Source: Sphingomonas natans (GTDB lineage Bacteria > Pseudomonadota > Alphaproteobacteria > Sphingomonadales > Sphingomonadaceae). From it: a DNA stretch of 64,000 nucleotides. The DNA is taken from NCBI RefSeq assembly GCF_030546695.1, contig NZ_JAUOTP010000001.1, forward strand, positions 62,001 through 126,000, given 5' to 3'. The notes beneath the pieces were generated by a model that saw only the letters and a list, made by a program, of their open reading frames with translations, did not search any database and was not told the origin of the DNA. Below are positions 51,993 through 60,810 of the stretch, piece by piece (the stretch's first letter is position 1; each line of letters starts with the position of its first letter). The position numbers and the translations under genes are program-made.

Positions 51993-53273
51993 ATGCTTAC
52001 TCAGGATTACACGCGCCGCGCCGTCACTCTCTCGCTCCTCTCCGCGCCTTTGTGGCCGGCCTTCGCCGCCGGGGCGGGTGACGCGCCGATCACGAAGTTC
52101 GGCGCCAAGGCCGACGGCGTGACGATCAACACGCGCGCGATCCAGGCAACGATCGATGCGGTCGCCAAGCGCGGCGGCGGAACGGTGATCGTGCCGCCGG
52201 GCGTTTTCGTCAGCGGCGCCTTGTTCCTGAAGCCGAAGGTGAACCTGCATCTCGAGAAAGGCGCGGTGCTGCGCTGCTCGACCGACCTGGCCAATTTCCC
52301 TGAGCAGCGCACGCGGATCGAGGGGCATTTCGAGGAGCATTTCAATCCGGGGCTGATCAACGCCAAGGGTTGCGACGGCTTGCGGATCAGCGGTGCGGGG
52401 ACGCTCGACGGGGCGGGGCGGCCGATCTGGGACATGTTCTGGAAGCTCCGCAATGCAGCGCCCGATCCGCACAATTTCCGCAATGTCGGCGTGCCGCGCG
52501 CGCGGCTCGCGGTCATCGAGAGCTCGCGCGGGGTCACGATCGAGGGGGTGACGTTCAAGGACAGCCAGTTCTGGAACCTGCATCTGTACCGCTGCGAAGA
52601 CGTGACGGTGCGCAATGCGCGCTTCGAAGTACCCGACGATTACAAGCAGGCGCCGAGCACCGACGGCATCGATCTCGACAGCTGCCGCCAGGTGACGATC
52701 GAGGGCTGCTATTTCTCGGTCACCGACGATTGCATCGCCGCCAAGGGCAGCAAGGGGCCGCACGCGATGGAGGACAAGGACAGTCCGCCGGTCGAAGGCA
52801 TCCGCGTGCGAAACTGCGAGTTCCGGCGCGGCAACGGCATCCTGACGCTCGGCAGCGAGGCGACGATCGTGCGCGACGTGATCGTCGAGGATTGCCGGAT
52901 CACGGGCAACGTCAAGATCGCCGCGCTCAAGCTGCGTGCCGATACGCCGCAACATTATGAGGACATCCACTTCCGCAACATCACGCTGGACGCAGCAGGC
53001 GGCACGATCCTCGCGATCGTGCCGTGGAGCCAATATACCGATCTGAAGGGCGCGCCGCCGCCGCAATCGGTCGTGCGCAATGTCAGTCTGTCGGGGATCA
53101 AGGGGCGGTTCGGGGCGTTCGGCGCGATCCGCGGCAATCCGGGGCAGACCACGATCAGCGACATCCGGCTCGAGGATGTCGACGTGACGCTCGCGCAGCC
53201 GAAGCTGGAGGCCGAGGGGGTGAGCGGGTTGCGGTTCGAGCGGGTGCGGGTGAACGGGGTGGTGCGGGGGTAG
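51993..53273 (+). CDS. Exported GH28-family pectin hydrolase
   Basis: The start at ATG 51993 follows an AGGAGG at 51978-51983; the frame is open further upstream but lacks coding character. A 426-residue right-handed beta-helix with a short signal (TRRAVTLSLLSAPLWPAFAAG, possibly Tat). GH28 blocks: APSTDGIDLDS, VTDDCIAAKGSKGP, GNGILTLGSEA and VKIAALKLR. The His of the usual G-H-G block is Asn here, while the catalytic Asp residues are kept. This pattern suggests an exo-acting rhamnogalacturonan or galacturonan hydrolase rather than a classic endopolygalacturonase. Confidence 0.88.
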   Translation: MLTQDYTRRAVTLSLLSAPLWPAFAAGAGDAPITKFGAKADGVTINTRAIQATIDAVAKRGGGTVIVPPGVFVSGALFLKPKVNLHLEKGAVLRCSTDLANFPEQRTRIEGHFEEHFNPGLINAKGCDGLRISGAGTLDGAGRPIWDMFWKLRNAAPDPHNFRNVGVPRARLAVIESSRGVTIEGVTFKDSQFWNLHLYRCEDVTVRNARFEVPDDYKQAPSTDGIDLDSCRQVTIEGCYFSVTDDCIAAKGSKGPHAMEDKDSPPVEGIRVRNCEFRRGNGILTLGSEATIVRDVIVEDCRITGNVKIAALKLRADTPQHYEDIHFRNITLDAAGGTILAIVPWSQYTDLKGAPPPQSVVRNVSLSGIKGRFGAFGAIRGNPGQTTISDIRLEDVDVTLAQPKLEAEGVSGLRFERVRVNGVVRG

Positions 53274-53284
53274 GCGTCTCCCTC

Positions 53285-53405
53285 AGTCCGTTTGCTTCGA
53301 GCAGCCATCGAGCTTGTCGAGAGGGCGTGTCGAGAAGGTTGGAGCTCAGTTCTCGATACGGGCTCTCGGCAGGCTCGATCCCTACTCGAACCGAACGGGT
53401 TGGGA
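53285..53405. repeat. Dispersed inverted repeat, type B copy 2
   Basis: Left end GTCCGTTTGCTTCGAGCAG, right end CTCGAACCGAACGGGTTGG, with internal TCGAGCTTGTCGAGAGG and TCTCGGCAGGCTCGA. It lies between the convergent GH28 and GH43-like genes, where it could end transcription in both directions. Confidence 0.82.
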
Positions 53406-53424
53406 TAATCCGTTACACGGGCCT

Positions 53425-54399
53425 CTATCGCCCGCTCAGATCCACCTCGGTCGGCGCATTGCGATCGACCGTCACCACGCCGTCCTGCTCGTGCAGTTCG
53501 GTCATCTGGATCGCGGTGCGGCGGCCCCAGGCGTTGTCGGTCGCGGTCTGCGGTTCGTTGGTCTGGTGGACGAAGTAGATCAGATAGGCGCGGTCGCCCG
53601 CGACGATGACGTCGGGGTGTTGGCCCTTGGCGCGGTCGGTCTCGGCTTTGCCGGCGTCGGCGAGCAGATAGTCCGGCTGGCGGGTCCAATGCTCGCCGTC
53701 GGCGGAGCTCATGACGAGGAGGCCTTTCCACGCGTCCGAGATCAGCCACCACTGGCCCTTCCAGCGGAAGCCCTTGGGGCCTTCGCCGGGCGTCTCGACG
53801 ACCGTGCCCTTGATCGTCCAGTGGACGAGATCGGAGCTGTCCGCGTACCGGATCGCCTTGTTCATTTTCTCGTCGTTGAACCAGAGACGGTAGCCGCCTT
53901 CGGGCAAGCCGGCGACACTCGCGTCGATGATGCGGTCCGAGCCGAGATCCAGCCTCTCGCCGCATTGCCAGCTCTTCAGATCCTTGCTCGTCAGGTGGAC
54001 GAGGAAGCGCGGCGCGTTCCAGTCCTTGAAGACACCGGGGACGACCGTGATCCACATGTGCCACTGGCCGGCAAGCCATTCGACGTCGGGCGCCCAGAGC
54101 GTCTCGCCGGTGCAGGATTTGGGGATGGCGGCGATGCCGCCGTAGCGCCAGCGCGCGCCGTCCTTCGAGCGGGCGATACCGATATGGGTGGCGTGGAACC
54201 AGCCGACGTCCTTGGGATCGGCGGCGGGCGCCATCGCGGCGCGGCGGTTGGTGTAGAACATCACCCACTCGCCCGTCTTCGTATCATGGACGGTCGAGGG
54301 ATCGGCGGCGCCATCGTAAACCGGATCGCGGAACAGGGGTTTGGGCGCAATCGCCGGCTGAGAGGCGGCAGCGGCAGCGAGAGCGAACAGACCGATCAT
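53425..54399 (-). CDS. Exported GH43-like beta-propeller glycosidase
   Basis: A 324-residue protein starting at ATG 54399, sharing one base with the transporter stop (TGATG). It has a short signal peptide (MIGLFALAAAAASQPAIA). DPVYDGAADPSTVHDTKTGEWVMFYTNRRA, WAPDVEWLAGQWHMWITVVPG, DASVAGLPEGGYRLWFNDEK and EGPKGFRWKGQWWLISD are the repeated propeller strands of the GH43 clan. The fold is clear; subfamily and substrate are not. Confidence 0.82.
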   Translation of the reverse strand: MIGLFALAAAAASQPAIAPKPLFRDPVYDGAADPSTVHDTKTGEWVMFYTNRRAAMAPAADPKDVGWFHATHIGIARSKDGARWRYGGIAAIPKSCTGETLWAPDVEWLAGQWHMWITVVPGVFKDWNAPRFLVHLTSKDLKSWQCGERLDLGSDRIIDASVAGLPEGGYRLWFNDEKMNKAIRYADSSDLVHWTIKGTVVETPGEGPKGFRWKGQWWLISDAWKGLLVMSSADGEHWTRQPDYLLADAGKAETDRAKGQHPDVIVAGDRAYLIYFVHQTNEPQTATDNAWGRRTAIQMTELHEQDGVVTVDRNAPTEVDLSGR

Positions 54400-55913
54400 C
54401 AGCGGGCGCCTCCGACCGGGTTGTTGCCCCACAAGCGGTCGTAGCGCCAGCCGGCGAGATCCTCGACGATCGCGCCGTTCTCCGCAGATGAGGGGGTGCG
54501 GTTGCCCGCGCGCAGATGCTCGATCTCGGCCATCAGGATACCGTGCGTGCGGGGGGTCAGGCGGAAGCGCGTCGAGACGAAGACGCCGAAGGCGAGCATT
54601 GCGATCGTGCCGAGCCCCATCACGCCGACGATCGCGGCGATCGCCTGCGGGCTCTGCTCGGTCGCCTTCGAGACGAAGCCCGACGCCTGCATGACCTGAC
54701 CGACGAGGATAACGGCGAGCGCCTGGCTCATCTTGCGGACGAAGGTCATCACGCCGGCGAAGGCGCCCTCGCGGCGGCGGCCGGTGACGATCTCGTCGAC
54801 GTCGGCCATATAATTGTAGGTCGCCCAGGGGATGTAGTTCAGCGCGCCGCGCCCAAGGCCTGCGAAGACGACGGGGAGCCAGAAGAGCGCCGAGGTCGCG
54901 CCATAGCCCGCGCCGTACATGACGAGGAAAATCACGACGCCGATCGCGAAGCTGGCCGCGGCCATGCGGTAGGCGGCGGCGGGCGAGAGCTTCAGCGCGA
55001 AGTTGATCGCGAGCACGACCGCGACGAGCTGCACCACATAGGTCACGCCGACGAGATTGGCGACGATCGCGGTGGAGCCGGCGAGCGCGAAGATCACGAA
55101 ATAGGTGAAGGCCGCATTGTAGATATCCTGGCTGATATAGCCGCCGAGATACATGCCGAGATGGAGCCGGAACGCGCGGATGCGCAGCGTGGAGAAGAGG
55201 TTGCGGTAGAGCGCCCTGAACGCCGCGCCGAGCGTTGCGCCGCCGCGCGCGGCTTCCTCCTCGTCGAGCCCGGGGGGACGCGGACGCTCCCAGCTGAACG
55301 CGTAGAGCAGACCCGCCGCACCCATGAACAGGCCAGAGAAGATGATGCCCATATAGAGATAGGTGTCGGGCGATTTCGGGCCGAGATAGGAGATCAGCCA
55401 GCCGGGCAGGAAGGCCGCGCCGACCGCCGAGCATTGGCCGAGCAGGATGCGCGCGCCGGCGAACTTCGCCTTCGTGCGATAGTCGGTCGACATTTCGGAG
55501 GCGAGCGTCTCGTACGGGATGATCTCCATCGCGTAGACCATCTCGAACAGCACGTAGGTGACGAGATAATACCAGAAGCTCTGGCCCGCGACCCACATGA
55601 TCGCGAAGCTCGGCAAGAGCGGGATCGCGGCGAGGATGAAGAAGCGGCGGCGGCCGAAACGGCGGCCGAGCCAGGAGCGCCCGATATTGTCGGACAGGTG
55701 GCCGATCATGGGGCTCGTGAAGGCATCAAGCACGCGCGCGACGCCGAATATGATCGTCGCCTGCGCGGCCGAGAGCCCGCAGAAGCTGGTGTAGAAGAGC
55801 AGGATCCACGTGCTGATGACCGCCATCGAGCCCGCGCCGAGCACGTCGTTCGAGCCGTAGGCGGCGAGATTGTACCAGCGCACGGGCCGGGGGGTGATGG
55901 CGGCCGAAGCCAT
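54399..55913 (-). CDS. GPH-family glycoside-pentoside-hexuronide:cation symporter
   Basis: A 504-residue, 12-helix transporter starting at ATG 55913 (AGGAG ten bases upstream). YGSNDVLGAGSMAVISTWILLFYTSF, ARVLDAFTSPMIGHLSDNIGRSWLGRRFGRRRFFILAAIPL and YETLASEMSTDYRTKAKFAGAR match the GPH/MelB-type family. It probably imports an oligosaccharide or unsaturated disaccharide released from rhamnogalacturonan, which the cytoplasmic GH105 encoded upstream could split. A type A repeat separates the two genes. Confidence 0.9.
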   Translation of the reverse strand: MASAAITPRPVRWYNLAAYGSNDVLGAGSMAVISTWILLFYTSFCGLSAAQATIIFGVARVLDAFTSPMIGHLSDNIGRSWLGRRFGRRRFFILAAIPLLPSFAIMWVAGQSFWYYLVTYVLFEMVYAMEIIPYETLASEMSTDYRTKAKFAGARILLGQCSAVGAAFLPGWLISYLGPKSPDTYLYMGIIFSGLFMGAAGLLYAFSWERPRPPGLDEEEAARGGATLGAAFRALYRNLFSTLRIRAFRLHLGMYLGGYISQDIYNAAFTYFVIFALAGSTAIVANLVGVTYVVQLVAVVLAINFALKLSPAAAYRMAAASFAIGVVIFLVMYGAGYGATSALFWLPVVFAGLGRGALNYIPWATYNYMADVDEIVTGRRREGAFAGVMTFVRKMSQALAVILVGQVMQASGFVSKATEQSPQAIAAIVGVMGLGTIAMLAFGVFVSTRFRLTPRTHGILMAEIEHLRAGNRTPSSAENGAIVEDLAGWRYDRLWGNNPVGGAR

Positions 55914-55950
55914 GGGTCCTAACTCCTGGGGCATACGCAAACTTTTACCT

Positions 55951-56072
55951 CCCGCTCATCCTGAGGTGCCATTGAGCGAAGTCGAAATGGCGTCTCGAAG
56001 GATTTGCGCAGCGGTGCGGGTCCTTCGAGACGGGTCTTCGCCTGCGCTCAGTCCCTCCTCAGGATGAGCGGG
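55951..56072. repeat. Dispersed inverted repeat, type A copy 2
   Basis: Perfect outer arms CCCGCTCATCCTGAG (55951-55965) and CTCAGGATGAGCGGG (56058-56072), with an inner GTCTCGAAGGA / TCCTTCGAGAC hairpin. It matches the element at 681-806. It is between the GH105 and transporter genes of one minus-strand unit. Confidence 0.9.
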
Positions 56073-56087
56073 TGGGGCAGGGTTTCA

Positions 56088-57203
56088 TCAGATATAGGTG
56101 CGCAGGAACTCGCCCAGAGCGACCATCGCGAGGCTCTGGCCGTAGGGCATCGAGGTCAGGCGGATGTCCTTGTAGAATTGCATCGTCTCGCCCATCGCGG
56201 TGCCGAAGCTGACCTGCTGCAATTCGCCCGCCTCGTCGATATTGGCGAGCACGCCCTTGACCGCCTTGATGCCGACTTCCTCATAATGGCGCGGCAGGTA
56301 ACCCTTCCGGACGCCCTTGAGGATGCCATAAGCGAAGCCGGCAGTGGCCGAGGCTTCGAGATAGCTGGTCGGATCGACGATCAGCGTGTGCCACAGGCCC
56401 GTCTCGGGATCCTGCGTTTCGGCGAGCGTCTTCACCTGCGCGGCGAGCGTATCGATCAGAAAAATGCGAAACGCATCGCCCTGGGGCAAATCGAGGATCT
56501 CGATGATCTCGGGGATCGCGATCGTGACCCAGCAATTGCCGCGCGCCCACAGCGCCTCGGCATAATTGTGGCGGCCGTTGAAATCCCAGCCGTGGAACCA
56601 GAGGCCGGTCTTCTTGTCGAACAGATATTTGATGTGGATGAGGAACTGGCGCTTGGCCTCCTCGACATAATGCGGGCGGTTCAGCAGCAGGCCGATCTTC
56701 GCGAGCGGGAGCACGCTCATCATCAGCGTGTCGTCCCACATCTCGCCGGGATTCACGTCGTTGAAGACGATGTGCTGGAAGCCGCCTTCCTCGGTCTTGG
56801 GCAGGCCGTCATCGGCCATCAGCCATTCGGCCCAGGTGTCGAGATAGGGGATGTAGCGCGGATCTGGCTCGTATTCGTAGAGGTAGGCGAGCGTGATGAA
56901 CGGCGCCATCGTGTTAATGTTCTTGGTCGGCGTGCCTTCGGCGAAGCGATCCTCGAACCACTGCTTGATGACCGCGAGCGCGGTCTTGTCGCCGGTCTGC
57001 TCGAACAGACGCCACAGGCCGAACAGGCCGACGCCGTGGGTCCACTCCCAGCCGGCCCAGCCCTTGGTGTCGATGATCCGCCCGTCTTCCAGATGGAGCA
57101 GGAACTCGCCCGTCTCGTCCTTGATGTTGAGCAGATTGTCGATCAGCTTGGCGATCGCGGTGGTGACGTCGCCGTGCGGAACGTCATGGGTGAGGGCGGC
57201 CAA
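56088..57203 (-). CDS. Cytoplasmic GH105-type unsaturated rhamnogalacturonyl hydrolase
   Basis: A 371-residue alpha/alpha-barrel without signal peptide. WAGWEWTHGVGLFGLWRLFEQTGD, NVNPGEMWDDTLMMSVLPLAKIGLLLNRPHYVEEAKRQF with the catalytic Asp, and ALWARGNCWVTIAIPEIIEIL with GLWHTLIVDPTSYLEASATAGFAYGI are close to YteR/YesR-type enzymes. It would cleave unsaturated galacturonyl-rhamnose imported into the cytoplasm, releasing rhamnose for the pathway at 43307-48895. It lies 36 bases after the GH35 gene in a unit headed by rhaM. Confidence 0.92.
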   Translation of the reverse strand: MAALTHDVPHGDVTTAIAKLIDNLLNIKDETGEFLLHLEDGRIIDTKGWAGWEWTHGVGLFGLWRLFEQTGDKTALAVIKQWFEDRFAEGTPTKNINTMAPFITLAYLYEYEPDPRYIPYLDTWAEWLMADDGLPKTEEGGFQHIVFNDVNPGEMWDDTLMMSVLPLAKIGLLLNRPHYVEEAKRQFLIHIKYLFDKKTGLWFHGWDFNGRHNYAEALWARGNCWVTIAIPEIIEILDLPQGDAFRIFLIDTLAAQVKTLAETQDPETGLWHTLIVDPTSYLEASATAGFAYGILKGVRKGYLPRHYEEVGIKAVKGVLANIDEAGELQQVSFGTAMGETMQFYKDIRLTSMPYGQSLAMVALGEFLRTYI

Positions 57204-57239
57204 TTTAGTCTCCTGAAGATCGATAGAAAAGGGTTGAAG

Positions 57240-60200
57240 CTATTTGAGCTGGGCGGGCGTGGTCGGCGCTGCGACCATGCGGACGGGGATGCCGCCCTTC
57301 ACGTTGCGCATCGTGACGAGCCTGACCTGCTCCAAGGCATCGCCGGGCGCGCCATCGGAGGTGACGGCGAGCGCGATGCTGTTGGGGCCGTGGTGGTTGA
57401 GGATGCCCTCGGGGATCGGGAAGACGCGCTGCGGTCCGATATGGGCGATGAATTGCCCCATGTTCCAGCCGTTGACGAAGATGAGCGCGCGGTACTGCGC
57501 GATCGAACGCGGCGTCGTGGTGTCGCCGAACGCCAAAGCGATCGTCGCGTCTTGGCTCTTGGGGACGGAGAGCGTGACGTTCGTGCGATACCAGGTCGTG
57601 CCCGCCTGCGCGGTGGCGGCCGGAACGGTCGCGGACTGCCAGCGGGCGTCGTCGAAGCCGGGCAGATGCCAGCCTATCCGCTCGCCATATTGGCCGCCAC
57701 TGTTGGCGGGGCCGCGCGCCGGATCGGGGAGATCCTCGCCGCCTTTCTTGCCCTGGATCTTCCAGGCGATCGGGATCGCGAAGCTGCGGCCGCCGGGGCG
57801 ATCGAGCGAAGCCGAGATCAGGCCACGCGCTTCCTTGTGGAAATCGTCGGCATCGAGATCCCAATTGTGGCCGTCGTTGCGGACCATGACGCTGAGGACA
57901 TGATCGCCGGGCGCTTGCGCGGCGGAGACGTCGAACTTCGCGAGAGCGGTCGTGATCGGGCGGGGGAGGCCGCTCGCAATCTCGTTCTGGCCGACGAACT
58001 TGCCGTCGAGCCAGACCTGGACGAGGCCCGCACCGCCGCCGCCGTAGAAGAGCGCGAGCTGTTTGGCGTCCGCGCCGCCCTGGAAATGGCCGCGATACCA
58101 GACGTCGCCGTCGTGGAAGCCATAGGGGTCCATGACGAGCGTCGGCTGGCCATCGGGCTTGGCGGTGATCGTCGCGCTGCCGCGTTTGTCGATCGCCTGC
58201 CATTTGCGATCGTCGAACGCCGGATCGGCCTCGGGCGAGCCGGCGGCCATGCGCCAGTTGGTGAGCGTGGGGAGAGCGACGGGCGCCGGGCCGGCGAGCG
58301 GCGTGGTCGCGACGCGGCTGCCGATGGGGGAGGTCTTCATCGCCACGGCGGCGCCGTTCCAGCGAACCGACTTGAGCGCGGCGGGCGCCCACAGTTCGAG
58401 CGGGGTGGCGTCCTTCGTGTCGCCGGTCAGCGCTAGCGTGCCGCGCGCGGCGGTGGCGCTGCGGACGAGCGCGGGGCCGCGGACCAGCACGTCGCTGCCG
58501 GCGGGATGCCAGTAGCGCACGGCTTCGGCCTCGTCGGCGAGGATCAGGGTCAGCGGCGGGCGACCGCCGCCCTCGATGCGGACGATCGAGCGCCCACTAT
58601 GCGCGTAATCGAGGCGGAGATCGCCCTTGGCGGCATCGAAGCTGCTCGTCGCGCCGCCCTGGACCACGGTCACGGTAGGGGCGGAGGCGAAGCGCAGCAT
58701 CGTCTCGCCGGTTTCGCCGGCGCGGCCGTAGAGCAGGATCACGTCCTGACCGTCGATCTTGAGCGCGGTCTGCACTTCGGAGGTCGAGTAAACGAGGCGC
58801 TGGCCGCCGAGCGCGACGCCGGCGACGAGCCACTTCGCGTCGAAGCCGTTCAGGCGCATCGGCCCGGCGGCGGGGAAGGTGTATTTGCCGTCGGGCAGAT
58901 CGGCGGTGATCGTGAAGCTGTCGTCGCTCTGGCGGTTGGACGGCTTGTGCGTGACGAGCAGGAAGCGCGTGTCCGTCTCCGGGCTCTTGTTGTGATAGAC
59001 GGCGACGTTGGGCGAGGAGACCTGCACCGCGCCTGCCGGGACCATGCCCGCGAGATCGGGCACGGCGGCGATGAGGCCGCCCAATTGCTTGAGCTCCTCC
59101 GCCTTTTCGCGGACTTCGCGCGCCTCGGAAATGGCCGAGCCATAATCGTAGCTCGCGAAGACCACGGGGGCGGGCTGCCAGCCCCAGCTCGTGCCGCCAT
59201 AGCCCATGTAGAAGCTCTGGATATCGATGCCGTTGGCGAGATTGGTGCCGTAGAAGACGCGCTGGAAACGCTTGCCGCGCTGGATCGCGTTGCATTCGTA
59301 GCCGCCGTTCGAGCCCCAATAATCGAACCAGCCGCCGCCGAATTCGGCGAGGAAGCCGGGCGTGTTCGGCGAGGCGGAGGCGCCGCCCTTCGCGCCGCCG
59401 GGGCCGTAGAAGCCCCATTCGGGCGCGGCGACGTCGCGCGTCGGCTCGCCGGCGACGGTGCAGGTACCGCCCGGATAGCCATCGAACGCATACAGGTCGT
59501 TCGGGCCCTTGATCACGTTCGCGATCGTGGAGCTTTCGGGGACCCAATTGCCGTTGCGGCCCTGATCGTTGTGGAAGATCGGGACGTTGATGCCGTCGGC
59601 GCGCGCCTTGGCGTAGAGATGATCCATGTAGCGGCGCTGCGACGGCGTCGTCGCCGACAGCTCATTCTCGATTTGGTGGAGAATGACGGTGCCGTTATGG
59701 CCCTTGCCGTCGCCGTTGATCTGGTGGCGGGCGATGATCGCGTCGATATGCGTCAGCCACTCATCGGCGGCGGCCATGTAATCGGGATCGTCGGTGCGCG
59801 CGCGTGCCTTCTGGTTTACGAGCCAGCCGGGAAAGCCGCCGCGCGAGAGTTCGGCGTTCACGTATGGCCCGGCGCGGGTCATGACGTAGAGGCCTTCCTC
59901 CTCCGCCATCGTCAGCAACCGCTCGACATCGCGGATGCCGGTGAAGTCGTACACGCCCCGCTTCGGGCTGTGATAGCCCCAGTCGAAATAGACGGCGACG
60001 GTGTTGAAGCCGCTCGCCTTCATCTTCTGGAGAATGTCGCGCCACAGATCGGGGCTGGGCAGGCGGAACGGATGCATCTCGCTCGACCAGATGACGAGGC
60101 GCTTGCCGTCGATCATCAGCGAGCGCGCGTCGTAGGAGACGCGGCCGAACATCTTGACCGGGGCGGCGAGATTCTCGGTCTGCCGTCCGACCTGCGCGTG

Positions 60201-60266
60201 CAGCGTGGCGGGCGCCAGCGCGGTCGCGAGCGAAAGGGCGATCAGATGACGGCGCATTGGTCGCAT
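57240..60266 (-). CDS. Large exported GH35 beta-galactosidase-like enzyme
   Basis: A 1008-residue protein starting at ATG 60266, sharing one base with the rhaM stop. Signal peptide MRPMRRHLIALSLATALAPATLHAQ. GH35 blocks: WSSEMHPFRLPSPDLWRDILQKMKASGFNTVAVYFDWGYHSPK, TRAGPYVNAELSRGGFPGWL, acid/base Glu about residue 202 in HQIENELSA and nucleophile about residue 308 in LAEFGGGWFDYWG. Long C-terminal beta domains with jelly-roll modules follow. It resembles large pectin/galactan-active GH35 enzymes. It is only distantly like the GH35 at 32171 and is under the rhamnose-type operator. Confidence 0.92.
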   Translation of the reverse strand: MRPMRRHLIALSLATALAPATLHAQVGRQTENLAAPVKMFGRVSYDARSLMIDGKRLVIWSSEMHPFRLPSPDLWRDILQKMKASGFNTVAVYFDWGYHSPKRGVYDFTGIRDVERLLTMAEEEGLYVMTRAGPYVNAELSRGGFPGWLVNQKARARTDDPDYMAAADEWLTHIDAIIARHQINGDGKGHNGTVILHQIENELSATTPSQRRYMDHLYAKARADGINVPIFHNDQGRNGNWVPESSTIANVIKGPNDLYAFDGYPGGTCTVAGEPTRDVAAPEWGFYGPGGAKGGASASPNTPGFLAEFGGGWFDYWGSNGGYECNAIQRGKRFQRVFYGTNLANGIDIQSFYMGYGGTSWGWQPAPVVFASYDYGSAISEAREVREKAEELKQLGGLIAAVPDLAGMVPAGAVQVSSPNVAVYHNKSPETDTRFLLVTHKPSNRQSDDSFTITADLPDGKYTFPAAGPMRLNGFDAKWLVAGVALGGQRLVYSTSEVQTALKIDGQDVILLYGRAGETGETMLRFASAPTVTVVQGGATSSFDAAKGDLRLDYAHSGRSIVRIEGGGRPPLTLILADEAEAVRYWHPAGSDVLVRGPALVRSATAARGTLALTGDTKDATPLELWAPAALKSVRWNGAAVAMKTSPIGSRVATTPLAGPAPVALPTLTNWRMAAGSPEADPAFDDRKWQAIDKRGSATITAKPDGQPTLVMDPYGFHDGDVWYRGHFQGGADAKQLALFYGGGGAGLVQVWLDGKFVGQNEIASGLPRPITTALAKFDVSAAQAPGDHVLSVMVRNDGHNWDLDADDFHKEARGLISASLDRPGGRSFAIPIAWKIQGKKGGEDLPDPARGPANSGGQYGERIGWHLPGFDDARWQSATVPAATAQAGTTWYRTNVTLSVPKSQDATIALAFGDTTTPRSIAQYRALIFVNGWNMGQFIAHIGPQRVFPIPEGILNHHGPNSIALAVTSDGAPGDALEQVRLVTMRNVKGGIPVRMVAAPTTPAQLK

Positions 60267-60580
60267 CAGGCGTGGTGGAAGATCATCGGGAGCGGCCATT
60301 CCTTGGGCCGATTGTCGGGCTCGACCTCCATCAGCGGCGCCATATAATCCCACCAGCGCTTCATGACCGGATGGTGGGGCATGTCGGCCTGGCTGTTGAC
60401 CTCGGCGACCTTCAGGACCGCGAAGAGCGAGAGCGTGTTCTCGTCGAGGAAGATCGAATAATCGGAGATGCCGCTGTCGGTGAGCAAAGCGGACAGCTCG
60501 GGCCAGATCTCGTCATGGCGCTTGCGATATTCGGCGATGACGCCGGGCTTCAGCTGCATCTTGAACGCCTGAATCGACAT
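60266..60580 (-). CDS. rhaM: L-rhamnose mutarotase
   Basis: A 104-residue protein, the normal length for RhaM. The start at ATG 60580 has GGAGAGG upstream; an earlier in-frame ATG at 60598 lies inside the operator. AFKMQLKPGVIAEYRKRHDEIWPELSALL, DYSIFLDENTLSLFAVLKV and KRWWDYMAPLMEVEPDNRP match E. coli RhaM. It interconverts the anomers of L-rhamnose in the cytoplasm. It leads the unit rhaM - GH35 - GH105 - GPH transporter - GH43-like, linking this block to rhamnose use. Confidence 0.95.
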   Translation of the reverse strand: MSIQAFKMQLKPGVIAEYRKRHDEIWPELSALLTDSGISDYSIFLDENTLSLFAVLKVAEVNSQADMPHHPVMKRWWDYMAPLMEVEPDNRPKEWPLPMIFHHA

Positions 60581-60592
60581 GGCCTCTCCGAC

Positions 60593-60607
60593 TTCCACTA
60601 TGTGGAA
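60593..60607. promoter_or_regulatory. Palindromic operator, regulon 2 site d (TTCCAC-TAT-GTGGAA)
   Basis: A perfect palindrome, the best copy of the rhamnose-type box. It begins 13 bases in front of the rhaM start codon, a place where bound repressor would block transcription. Confidence 0.85.
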
Positions 60608-60676
60608 TTGATCTGTATATAATGGTACGTCGATCGCGGTGGCGCGTCAACGTGGTCGTGCTTGAATCCGCTCCTG

Positions 60677-60797
60677 CCATTCGCTTCGAGCGGAGTTCGA
60701 GCTTGCCGAGAACGAAATCGAGAAGTCGGTTCAGTGGCGGGCGAGTTCTCGACGGGCGCTTCTCGACAAGCTCGAAGCTGCTCGAACCAAACGGGCG
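60677..60797. repeat. Dispersed inverted repeat, type B copy 3
   Basis: Left part CATTCGCTTCGAGCGGAGTTCGAGC, right part GCTTCTCGACAAGCTCGAAGCTGCTCGAACCAAACGGGCG form a long hairpin like the elements at 51857 and 53285. It lies between the end of the GH28 gene and the rhaM promoter. Confidence 0.8.
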
Positions 60798-60810
60798 TGG
60801 GCGATCGCCG

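Noticed and set aside
54399-55596. Upstream extension of the GH43-like frame through the transporter gene
   Set aside because: The stretch upstream of 54399 is an arginine-rich out-of-frame reading of the GPH transporter. A signal peptide and the TGATG junction set the start at 54399.
56004-58436. Long plus-strand open frames opposite GH105 and GH35 (56004-58436 and 58506-60347)
   Set aside because: They are shadows of the minus-strand glycosidases, whose catalytic motifs are clear, and they begin inside a dispersed repeat or a gene.
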